Shown one piece after another: positions 7,599 through 15,199 of a DNA stretch of 26,749 nt. Each line of letters opens with the position of its first letter. Position 1 is the first letter of the stretch. The notes under the pieces are model-generated. The model saw only the letters and a program-made list of their open reading frames with translations. It had not been told where the DNA came from and did not search any database. The stretch is taken from the NCBI GenBank assembly GCA_021813025.1, contig JAKAME010000010.1, forward strand, positions 1-26,749. Reading direction: 5' to 3'. Source of the stretch: Microcaldota archaeon. GTDB lineage: Archaea > Micrarchaeota > Micrarchaeia > Anstonellales > Anstonellaceae. The position numbers were made by a program, and so were the translations under genes.

Positions 7599-8054
7599 CT
7601 ACTTCACGATGAGCGCGGCCGTCTCGCGGCGATAGACCCAGTCGTGGGGCAGGCGTTTGTTCAGTATGTAGTATTTGGCCAGGCGTTTGATTTTGGACTC
7701 AATGTGAATGAGCTTGGTGTTGTTGAGAGCGTCCTTCTTGTTGGCCGCCATGTGCTTTGTCATGCGCACGGCCTTCTGGATGAGCGCGAGCATGTCGTCG
7801 GGATATTCGAGCTTCTGCCCGTTCTCCTGCAGGATTTGCGTTATTGTTTTCTTGGTGATGGCGCGCACAAGCGGGATGCCGTGCTGGTCGCGCAGGATTC
7901 GCCCTATTGTGGTGGGGTTGTTGCCCGCCTTGTAGAGCTTGACCACAAGCTCCTCCACCTCGTGCGCCGGGTATTCCACCCACGCTGGCGCTACGCGGAA
8001 GATGGGTCGCTTGGAGCCGGATTTTCCGTGCTTTTTTGAATGCAGTTTGGCCAT
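7599..8054 (-). CDS. rpsO: Small ribosomal subunit protein uS15
   Basis: A 30S subunit protein, 151 residues, with the archaeal/eukaryotic N-terminal extension (MAKLHSKKHGKSGSKRP) followed by the helical core. Conserved blocks include VEELVVKLYKAGNNPTTIG, LRDQHGIPLVRAITKKT and IESKIKRLAKYYILNKRLP. The ribosome site GAGGT overlaps the stop of the preceding diphosphatase gene, from which it is separated by 3 bp. It is followed after 10 bp by eS1. Confidence 0.97.
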   Translation of the reverse strand: MAKLHSKKHGKSGSKRPIFRVAPAWVEYPAHEVEELVVKLYKAGNNPTTIGRILRDQHGIPLVRAITKKTITQILQENGQKLEYPDDMLALIQKAVRMTKHMAANKKDALNNTKLIHIESKIKRLAKYYILNKRLPHDWVYRRETAALIVK

Positions 8055-8057
8055 TTT

Positions 8058-8645
8058 CTACCTCGTGTCGTGTTTTGCTTGCTTTGCCAGAAATCGGCCG
8101 AAGGCTTTGAACGCCCTGGCCCTGTGGGAAAGCTTGGCTTTCGTTTCTGGAGCGGCAGAAAAAGGCTTTGTATGCCCCTTCGGAATGAAAATGGGGTCAT
8201 ACCCAAAGCCTGCCCCCTTGTGGATTTTGGAGGCGATTTTGCCAGATACGATGCCCTTGAACACGCGGACTCCTCTGGAATCCGCATACGCAAGCGCGCA
8301 AACAAATCTCGCAAATCTTCGACGCTCTTGGGCCAGCAGGCGAAGGATGCCTTCGCAGCCGACTTGATTGTATATCGCCGCCGAATACGCGCCGGGAAAT
8401 CCATTGAGCGCGCCGATGAACAGACCGGAGTCTTCCACCAGCAACGGAACGCAAAAGCGCCCGTAGGCGTCTTTCGCGCAAACCCGCGCAACTTCCTCGA
8501 CAGAATCCGACTGGATTTCGATTCCTTTGGCGGGTTTCTGGATTAGCTTTATGTTAAAGGGCTTTAAAATGGTTTGGGCCTCGGCGAACTTGTGGCGGTT
8601 GGAGGTGAGGAAAAGCACAGAACGACTGCGGGGCCGTTTCTTCAT
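8058..8645 (-). CDS. rdgB: XTP/dITP diphosphatase (Ham1/RdgB family)
   Basis: A house-cleaning enzyme that hydrolyses non-canonical purine triphosphates (ITP, dITP, XTP) to monophosphates. The 195 residues contain the family signatures: FLTSNRHKFAEA near the N-terminus, LVEDSGLFIGALNGFPGAYSA in two adjoining halves at about 69-89, the GAGFGYDPIF loop and a C-terminal SHRARAF helix. The usual K-x-S-H-R-G-x-A motif appears as KLSHRARA, a small change. Its start overlaps the valS stop as TAATG, which implies translational coupling. It is followed after 3 bp by uS15. Confidence 0.92.
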   Translation of the reverse strand: MKKRPRSRSVLFLTSNRHKFAEAQTILKPFNIKLIQKPAKGIEIQSDSVEEVARVCAKDAYGRFCVPLLVEDSGLFIGALNGFPGAYSAAIYNQVGCEGILRLLAQERRRFARFVCALAYADSRGVRVFKGIVSGKIASKIHKGAGFGYDPIFIPKGHTKPFSAAPETKAKLSHRARAFKAFGRFLAKQAKHDTR

Positions 8646-11056
8646 TAAAATTCGACCTCAATGGAAATTGCGTCAGAATCTGTGCATTCAATCATCTGCA
8701 CGCCGCCCGCCATCTTGAGCTCCTCTTCAATATGCGGCAGGGCGGCCGCCTGCTCGGCAGGAAGGCCCAGCTTCAAACCTTTCACCGGCGCATTGAGAGG
8801 CAGCTTGCGGGCGGATTTCTGCTGGCGGATTTCGGCCATTATGCCGGCCAGCAGCAGGCCGGCTATCACTGAAGCGGGAGAGGAGAAACGGGAAACAGGA
8901 GTTGGATAAGAGTGGAGATGGATGGAGTCATTCTCTTTTGTCGCAAACATCTGCCACAATTCCTCTGATGCATGCGGTGTGATGGGGGCCAGCAGCTTGA
9001 GAACAGTTGAGTAGATTGTGTAGAGCGCGTATTGCGCGGCACGCCGCGAGTGCTGCTTGTCAGCAGCAGTCTCGTAGATTCGGTATTTGACATACTCAAG
9101 ATAATAGTCGCAGAACTCGTGCCAGAAGAATTCCTGGGTTACTTTTGTCATGCGCTGGAATTCGTATTCGCTCCAAGCAGAATTGGCTTCGGAGACAACT
9201 GAGTGGAGGCGATGGAGGAAATAGCGGTCGATTGGGCGGAGGTGAGTTGCATCGTTGTCTTTTGGCTCGTATCCCTCCACTGCCTTTTGCACCAGTTTGC
9301 CTGCGTTCAATAATTTGTGCAAAAAGCTCTTGGCATACTGGATGTCTTGGTAGGAGAATGGCCTGTCTTTGGCCATTGCGCCGGAAAGTGCGGCCCAGAT
9401 GCGGATGGAATCCGCGCCATAATCTGTCAAGAGCTTGTCTGGAGCGATGATGTTGCCCAAACTCTTGCTCATCTTCTTGCCGTCAGGCGCCAGCACGTTG
9501 CCGTTAAGCAAAAGCTCGACAAATGGGGGCTTGCCTGTCAGCTCTTGGCAGCGGTAGATTGTGTAGAAGGCCCATGTGCGGACAATTTCCACTCCCTGCG
9601 GCCGCAGCGAGGCAGGATAGGTGCGCTTGAAGAATTTCTCGTCAACCCCCCATTTGGAAATGGCAAGAGGAGAAACTGAAGAATCCACCCAGCAGTCGCA
9701 GGTGGAGGTTTCGGGCGTAAGTGCGCTGTGGCATTTGGGGCATTTCTTTTCCATTGTGGGCGGATTGACAGGCAGCTCTTTCTCGTCTGCAGGAATGCTT
9801 TTGTCGCATTTTGAGCAATACCAGAAGGGAAGAGGCGTTCCAAAGACGCGCTGGCGGGAAATAACCCAGTCCCATTCAACATAATTGGCCCAGTCTTCCA
9901 AGTATGAGATGGCGAATGGGGGCAGCCAGCGCATGGAGCGGGCGGCCTTGACTATTTCATCCCTCTTTTGGGTGATGCGCGCAAACCACTGCCATGAGAG
10001 CGCAAGCTCGATGGGCTTTTTGCACCGGTCATGGACCTTGATGACCTGCTGCAATGGCTTGGAGGAGAGGAGCTTGCCCTCCAATTTGAATTTTTCCAAA
10101 AGCTTGGCTCTTGCATCTGTGATGGAGAGGCCGTTGATGGAAAGGCCTTCCGGAGCGTTGATGATTTTTCCTCTTTCGTCCAGCGCCTTGATGAGCGGCA
10201 GCTTGTGGCGGTACATCCACACCACGTCCTGCTTGTCGCCGAAGGTGCAGACCATCACCACGCCTGAGCCGAAGGCAGGGTCCACGTCTGGGTCTGATTT
10301 GAAAGGAACGCGGGAGCCTAGAGCGGTGATGGCGTGCTTGGCTTTCAGCTTGTTATAGCGCGCATCGGTTGGATGATAGAGAACTGCAACGCAGGCATGC
10401 ATCAGTTCCGGGCGGGTAGTAGCGATTATCAAATCCTGCTTCTTGCCGCCCTCTGATTCGATTTCGAATTTTATGTCATGCAACTGCGTCTGTCTTTCCG
10501 CCTCTTCTGTGTCAGTTTTGGCCAGAGCCGAGCGGCAGGAGGGGCACCAGAACACCGGATGCTCGCCACGATAGATTTGGCCGCTGTCATACATCTGCAA
10601 AATGGATTTTTGCACCAGCTTGTGATAGGACGGGTCCATGGTCCGGTATTGGTAGCGCCAGTCTGCCGAAAAGCCAAGAGACTGCATCTGGTTGCGCATG
10701 CGCTCTATGCAGGTGCCTGTCCATTCCACGCACAATTTGCGGAATTCTTCGGGGGGCTTGCGGCCATACTTCTGCTCCACTTTTGTTTCTGTGGGAAATC
10801 CCTGGCAGTCCCAGCCTTGGGGATAATACACATTGAAACCAGTCATGCGCTTGTAGCGGGCCACGAAGTCGAAATAGGCGTAGGAAAGCACGTGCCCCAT
10901 GTGCAAATCTCCTGAAGTGAAAGGCGGGGGCGTGTCGATGGAATAGATGGGCTTTTTCTTGTCTTTTTCGTCGAAATTGTAGAGCTGGCGCTCTTCCCAG
11001 ACCTTCTGCCATTTGGATTCTGTGTTGATGTCAAGGCGGTCGGCGAGTGGAGGCAT
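8645..11056 (-). CDS. valS: Valine--tRNA ligase
   Basis: A class I aminoacyl-tRNA synthetase that charges tRNA-Val. The HIGH motif is HMGH at residues 52-55 and the KMSKS loop is at 528-532 (KMSKSLGN). The editing domain carries WCPSC and the T-D-T-E-E-A-E-R block usual in ValRS. A zinc pair is visible before the catalytic half (WYCSKC and KKCPKC), followed by CDCWVDSSVSPL. At 803 residues it is somewhat shorter than typical archaeal ValRS. The frame stays open further upstream to about 11572, but homology begins at MPPLADRLD and CCGTGATTCC precedes this ATG, which fixes the start at 11056. It is the first gene of the valS-rdgB-rpsO-rps3ae operon and shares a promoter box with the paralogue pair opposite. 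Confidence 0.96.
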   Translation of the reverse strand: MPPLADRLDINTESKWQKVWEERQLYNFDEKDKKKPIYSIDTPPPFTSGDLHMGHVLSYAYFDFVARYKRMTGFNVYYPQGWDCQGFPTETKVEQKYGRKPPEEFRKLCVEWTGTCIERMRNQMQSLGFSADWRYQYRTMDPSYHKLVQKSILQMYDSGQIYRGEHPVFWCPSCRSALAKTDTEEAERQTQLHDIKFEIESEGGKKQDLIIATTRPELMHACVAVLYHPTDARYNKLKAKHAITALGSRVPFKSDPDVDPAFGSGVVMVCTFGDKQDVVWMYRHKLPLIKALDERGKIINAPEGLSINGLSITDARAKLLEKFKLEGKLLSSKPLQQVIKVHDRCKKPIELALSWQWFARITQKRDEIVKAARSMRWLPPFAISYLEDWANYVEWDWVISRQRVFGTPLPFWYCSKCDKSIPADEKELPVNPPTMEKKCPKCHSALTPETSTCDCWVDSSVSPLAISKWGVDEKFFKRTYPASLRPQGVEIVRTWAFYTIYRCQELTGKPPFVELLLNGNVLAPDGKKMSKSLGNIIAPDKLLTDYGADSIRIWAALSGAMAKDRPFSYQDIQYAKSFLHKLLNAGKLVQKAVEGYEPKDNDATHLRPIDRYFLHRLHSVVSEANSAWSEYEFQRMTKVTQEFFWHEFCDYYLEYVKYRIYETAADKQHSRRAAQYALYTIYSTVLKLLAPITPHASEELWQMFATKENDSIHLHSYPTPVSRFSSPASVIAGLLLAGIMAEIRQQKSARKLPLNAPVKGLKLGLPAEQAAALPHIEEELKMAGGVQMIECTDSDAISIEVEF

Positions 11057-11096
11057 TGGAATCACGGGTAATGACAGAGATACAACGGGGCAGGAG

Positions 11097-11107
11097 AATA
11101 TAAATAT
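11097..11107. promoter_or_regulatory. Shared near-palindromic TATA box, valS / Cys-rich paralogues
   Basis: AATATAAATAT reads as a TATA box on both strands. On the plus strand it lies about 27 bp before the ATG at 11129, giving a leaderless start. On the minus strand it would start valS mRNA near 11075, with a leader of about 19 nt that holds the GTGATT site. Confidence 0.6.
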
Positions 11108-11128
11108 CATCGGATGCAAGGAACAGCC

Positions 11129-12736
11129 ATGGGCGCAGAAGACAAGACAACGGAGAGCTATCGGGCGGCTAATACTGCTTGGAAAGCCACCTCCAAGGTC
11201 ATTTTCGGCCAAGAGGTCGGAGAGCTGAACGAGTTCAAAGAATGGCTGGTGGAGCTCAACGACCCATTGCAGACCGACAAATCCGTGCAGTCGGGGCGGG
11301 AAGTCGTGTTCTGGAATTCCAATTACCGCCCACAAGCGCCCCTTATCAGTATGGAAGAGGTGGATTGGGAGAAAAAGTTCAAGCCGCTGGACATCAACCA
11401 AATTAAGGACATTGACAGCATCGTCCAAGCGATCCAAGACCGCGTCTATTACGCCGGCAGCATCGTGCTGGGCAACTCTAGGCTGGTGGAGGGCAGCACC
11501 AACATCACCGACAGCGTGGCCGTGTACAAGTCCGCAAAAATCAGCGGATGCAAGAATGTGGCCTATTCGCAAATGCTCCGCTTGTCCGAGAATGTGTTCG
11601 GCGTGAACGAGGGTGGGGAGGGAAAATGGTGCATCCGCTCCTCGGTGCTTTACCGCAACACCCGCGGCTTGGAGCTTTGGATAAGCGGGGAATGCCGTGA
11701 CTGCTATTATTCCTACGGCCTCACCGGCTGCGAGGACTGCCTATTCTCGTTCAATCTGGTGGGCAAACGCTGCGCCGTCGGCAATCTCATCCTGCCAAAG
11801 GACAAATACCTGGCCATCAAGCAGAAGCTGGTGGCCGAGATGTGGGAGGAGTTGGTGAGCAGGAAAAAACTGCCCTCGCTCATGGAGATTGTGCGAAAAT
11901 GCGATAACCGCCCAAGCGAGACGGCCCGGCTCATTGAAGGCAAGGTCCGCTACGATGACGAGAAGCTGGATTTTGAGGTAATGGAGAAATCGTTTTCCCA
12001 GACCTCGGAGGTGGTGCTGGGCCGCCCGTTGGCCGGCATCGAGATGTATGCGCGCTGGCTGAAGAAAGACACCGTCACTCCCCAGCCAGTCCGCTCGGCC
12101 CTCAGCGGCCGACCGGTGAACATCTCAGACTGGCCGGGCTATTCCCAACTGCCGCGCGCTCGCGCGGCTTTGCAGGCCGAGGCTCAGGCCGTCGGGGAGC
12201 ACGTGCGCATTAGCGAGGAGGAGGCCGAGCGCATCAGCCTTTCAAACGCGCACAAATTCATCAGCCCCATCGCCTATTTCCAGCCCGAATACAAGCTCAA
12301 CGAGAACAAGAACGTCATGGACTGCCAATGGTCCTCTTTCTCATCCAACTGCTACCGCGTGGTGATTTGCGCCTACACCAAGAATTGCGCCTACTGCTCC
12401 TGGCCACGCAGCTCGGAATTCCTGTTCGGCTCAGGCATTGTCTATGACTCGGCCTTCGGCCTGAAATGCCACGAATCGGTCAACCTCAAGCGCTGCTTCG
12501 AGGTGGACACGGCCCGGGACTGCTCGGACTGCTATTTCTGCCACAATGTTGAGAATTGCCAAGAGTGCATGTTCTGCTTCAATGTGAAGGCAAAAAGATA
12601 CGCGATTGGGAATGTCGAGTATCCGAAGGAGGAATATTTGAAAATCAAGAAGCTGGTGCTTGTGGAAATCTCGCAAAAACTCGAAAATGACAAAAAGCTT
12701 GATTTGTCCATCTACAATATCGGGGGCAAAAAATGA
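11129..12736 (+). CDS. Cys-rich two-module repeat protein A (unknown family)
   Basis: A 535-residue protein, paralogous to the next gene, with no family I can name. It contains two related modules. Each opens with a helix ([FL]GxxxxxxxxYxxWL-like), then an SGRxV turn, a strand-rich stretch, a Cys/aromatic cluster and a basic helix. Using numbering from the alternative ATG at 11114 (subtract 5 for this start), module 1 has a thinned Cys cluster (GECRDCYYSYGLTGCEDC near 192-209). Module 2 keeps a dense one (Cys470, 473, 476, 482, 485, 488) followed by KRYAIGNVE. Spacing of Cys every three residues resembles a zinc-binding or beta-solenoid stack. No signal peptide is seen. The start at 11129 is chosen because it lies about 27 bp from the TATA box; the ATG at 11114 is too close to the box. 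Confidence 0.8.
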   Translation: MGAEDKTTESYRAANTAWKATSKVIFGQEVGELNEFKEWLVELNDPLQTDKSVQSGREVVFWNSNYRPQAPLISMEEVDWEKKFKPLDINQIKDIDSIVQAIQDRVYYAGSIVLGNSRLVEGSTNITDSVAVYKSAKISGCKNVAYSQMLRLSENVFGVNEGGEGKWCIRSSVLYRNTRGLELWISGECRDCYYSYGLTGCEDCLFSFNLVGKRCAVGNLILPKDKYLAIKQKLVAEMWEELVSRKKLPSLMEIVRKCDNRPSETARLIEGKVRYDDEKLDFEVMEKSFSQTSEVVLGRPLAGIEMYARWLKKDTVTPQPVRSALSGRPVNISDWPGYSQLPRARAALQAEAQAVGEHVRISEEEAERISLSNAHKFISPIAYFQPEYKLNENKNVMDCQWSSFSSNCYRVVICAYTKNCAYCSWPRSSEFLFGSGIVYDSAFGLKCHESVNLKRCFEVDTARDCSDCYFCHNVENCQECMFCFNVKAKRYAIGNVEYPKEEYLKIKKLVLVEISQKLENDKKLDLSIYNIGGKK

Positions 12737-14310
12737 GCGAAACCACCGATGTGCTGGACGGCCGCTGGCGCAGCGTGTGCAAGACTCTGCTGGGCCGCGA
12801 CGTTGGCCCGATGCGCGAATACGAGGCATGGCTGGCCGAGCGCATAGAGCCGCACAGCACCCACAAATCTTCCCTTTCCGGCAAGGAAATCGTCTCAAGC
12901 CCAACCGCTTACGAGCACGGCATGAAGTGGATAGGCTATGACGAAATTGACTTCGCCAAAAAGCCGGCGGCGCTGGACATCAACCAGATAAAAGACATTG
13001 ATTCCGTCCTGCAGGCCATCGGCGGAACGCTCTGCTATTCCGGAAACCTGTTTTTCGGCAAATGCAGCCACATCGAGAAAAGCTCCAATCTCAACGACAG
13101 CCACTACATCTACGAAGTGTGCCGCTTCGGGAACTCGAAATACGTGGCTTATTCCACCATGGGGCGCATAAGCGAGGACTGCTTTGGCTGCAACGTGGCC
13201 GGCGAGTGCGCTGCCTGCCTCAAGAGCGGAGTGTACCGCAACAAGCGCTGCCTCGAATGCTGGATGTGCACCAATTGCTCGGAATGCTATTTCTCGCACG
13301 GCTTGGAGCACTGCGACAACTGCATCTTCTGCTTCAACCTCAAGTCAAGGCGCAACCATATTGGAAATTTGGAACTAGAGGTAGGCAAATACAGGGAAAT
13401 CAAAGGCCGGTTGCTGGCGCAGATGGCAGACAAATTGCAGAAAGACAAGCGCCTGCCATCGCTGCTCGAAATACTGAAGCTGGAAAGCAAGCCAGTGCCG
13501 AAAATTTCTGTGGCAGCCCGCAAGAAGCCGCTGCCAGAGGACAAATCCAAAATCGAGGAGGCCTTTTCGGCCACAACAAAAATTCTGTTCGGCCGGGCGC
13601 TGGGCGGCGGCGTTGATGCTTATGGGGAATGGCTGGCCCAATCCACGCACAAAACAAGTAAGTGTATCTCGGCCGCCAGCGGCCGGGAGCTGACCCTGCC
13701 GGCGCACGCCAATTTCCCGCTCCTGCCCAAGAACAGGCTGCTGTCTGATGATGAGGCGCACGAATTCGAGGAAAAGAACGGCATAAGCCGCGAGGAAGCG
13801 GAAGAACTGGGCTTGGAGAACGCGCACAAGATAATCTCCAAGCTGGCCTTCTTCAACGTGGAGGAGGATACCGGCACCAATTCGAACATCATTGAAAGCA
13901 CTTATCTCTTTGATTCGACGAGCGTCTACCGCTCGTCCGTGGCGGTGTATTCCAAATGCATTGCCTACTCCTTCTGGCCGCGCAGCTGCGAATTTCTCTT
14001 CGGCTGCGACTCGCCGTTCGACTCCTCGCATGACATCCACTGCTATTCGTGCACCAACCTCACCCGCTGTTTCGAGCTGGACTGCTGCGGCTACTGTTCT
14101 GACTGCTACTTCTGCCACAACTGCGAGAACCTCACCGAATGCATGTTCTGCTTCAACACCAAGAATTTGAAATATGCGATTGGAAATGTGGAAGTGGGCC
14201 GGGAGAAATATATGGAAGTGAAGAAGATGGTGCTGGCAGAAATAGTCGCAAAATTGGAGAAGGACAAGAAGCTGGATTTGGACATCTACAACGTCGGGGC
14301 GAAGAGATAA
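12733..14310 (+). CDS. Cys-rich two-module repeat protein B (unknown family)
   Basis: A 525-residue paralogue of the preceding gene. Its ATG overlaps that gene's stop (ATGA), so translation is probably coupled and the products may form one complex. Module 1 spans about 18-250 and has Cys173, 176, 179, 182, 185, 194, 197 and 200. Module 2 spans about 284-525 and has Cys437, 440, 446, 451, 452, 455, 458, 461, 464, 470 and 473. Both Cys clusters end in F-C-F-N and then an I-G-N-x-E turn and a basic helix. Module 1 resembles module 1 of protein A (LDINQIKDID) and module 2 resembles module 2 of protein A (EEAExxxxxNAHKxIS). Internal duplication therefore came before gene duplication. No signal peptide or transmembrane helix is seen. 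The stop abuts the convergent MBL gene stop. Confidence 0.8.
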   Translation: MSETTDVLDGRWRSVCKTLLGRDVGPMREYEAWLAERIEPHSTHKSSLSGKEIVSSPTAYEHGMKWIGYDEIDFAKKPAALDINQIKDIDSVLQAIGGTLCYSGNLFFGKCSHIEKSSNLNDSHYIYEVCRFGNSKYVAYSTMGRISEDCFGCNVAGECAACLKSGVYRNKRCLECWMCTNCSECYFSHGLEHCDNCIFCFNLKSRRNHIGNLELEVGKYREIKGRLLAQMADKLQKDKRLPSLLEILKLESKPVPKISVAARKKPLPEDKSKIEEAFSATTKILFGRALGGGVDAYGEWLAQSTHKTSKCISAASGRELTLPAHANFPLLPKNRLLSDDEAHEFEEKNGISREEAEELGLENAHKIISKLAFFNVEEDTGTNSNIIESTYLFDSTSVYRSSVAVYSKCIAYSFWPRSCEFLFGCDSPFDSSHDIHCYSCTNLTRCFELDCCGYCSDCYFCHNCENLTECMFCFNTKNLKYAIGNVEVGREKYMEVKKMVLAEIVAKLEKDKKLDLDIYNVGAKR

Positions 14311-15186
14311 TTATTCCAGCTTTTTCTGTCCCTTCTCTTCCTTTCCTTTCTTCTTCTCCGGCCTGAACCATCCGCACCTGTCGGTGCAGTAATACTGGCC
14401 GTCCTTGCCGGCAACGGTGGGCACGCCGGATGCGGATTCAATTCGCGCGGCCTCGGCTTCCGGGCCGGCTTGAATGAGGCCCATGCCCATGTGAGAGAGG
14501 ATGCAGAGCTTGGGCTTGGCTGCTTGGAGAAGGCGGATGAGCTCGCCTGAATGAAGATGGTCGGGAATTCCGTCGGCTGCGGATTTGAGGTTGTTGGCTA
14601 TGAGCACGTCAACACCGGAATAGGCGGAGTCGTGCACGCCTGCAATGTATTCCGTGTCTGAGGTGTAGCCGATTTTCACGCCGTCAAGCTCCATCACGAA
14701 ACCGAAGGCCGAGTCCTCGTCATGCTTGACGGGAACACCGGATAGGGAGAAAGAGCCGATTGCATGCGCATTGGCATCCATACCCTCTTTCACTTCAAAC
14801 TTTTTGCTGTCTTGTGGGCCGAACACTTCCGTTTTTGCAGGCAGGGACTGGTGGTAGGTGCTGATGCTCTTGTCCCCGTGCCTGTCGCCAACCAGAACTG
14901 ATGCGGAGGCAAGAAGCAGGCCGCGCTTCTTGAACGTGAAGCCGGTCATCGCCTCGATGAGCACGCCGGCGTCGGAGACGTGGTCGACGTGCATGTGGGT
15001 GACTATGAGCGCGTCAAGCGAAAGCGGGTCGAAGCCGGCGGAGTGAAGCCGCAAAAGGGCGCCGGGCCCGGGGTCAATGTGGATGTTCAGGGATTTTCCC
15101 TGCAAGACAAAGCCGCCCGTTCCGCGCAATTGGCGGATGAGGTTTACCCGGCCGCCTCCCGTGCCCAAAAATAGGATATCGACCAT
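14311..15186 (-). CDS. Metallo-beta-lactamase-fold hydrolase
   Basis: A probable two-zinc hydrolase of the PhnP / cyclic-phosphodiesterase / RNase Z-like branch; the substrate is unknown. In 291 residues it shows the HxHxDH motif (His64, His66, Asp68, His69 in VTHMHVDH), a later His in VPVKHDEDSAFGF, the metal-bridging Asp in GYTSDTEY and a distal His in LSHMG. The C-terminal 20 residues are a Lys/Glu-rich tail. The start at 15186 is supported by GTGATTCTT just upstream; the frame continues a few codons earlier but into that site. It follows the transglutaminase-like gene by 13 bp and is probably co-transcribed with it. Confidence 0.88.
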   Translation of the reverse strand: MVDILFLGTGGGRVNLIRQLRGTGGFVLQGKSLNIHIDPGPGALLRLHSAGFDPLSLDALIVTHMHVDHVSDAGVLIEAMTGFTFKKRGLLLASASVLVGDRHGDKSISTYHQSLPAKTEVFGPQDSKKFEVKEGMDANAHAIGSFSLSGVPVKHDEDSAFGFVMELDGVKIGYTSDTEYIAGVHDSAYSGVDVLIANNLKSAADGIPDHLHSGELIRLLQAAKPKLCILSHMGMGLIQAGPEAEAARIESASGVPTVAGKDGQYYCTDRCGWFRPEKKKGKEEKGQKKLE

Positions 15187-15199
15187 AAGAATCACGAAT

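Noticed and set aside
7326..8039. Plus-strand frame of 237 residues
   Set aside because: It is antisense to the eS1 and uS15 genes, which are unambiguous.
11057..11572. N-terminal extension of valS
   Set aside because: It has no ValRS homology, runs antisense to paralogue A, and lies upstream of the valS ribosome site and promoter.
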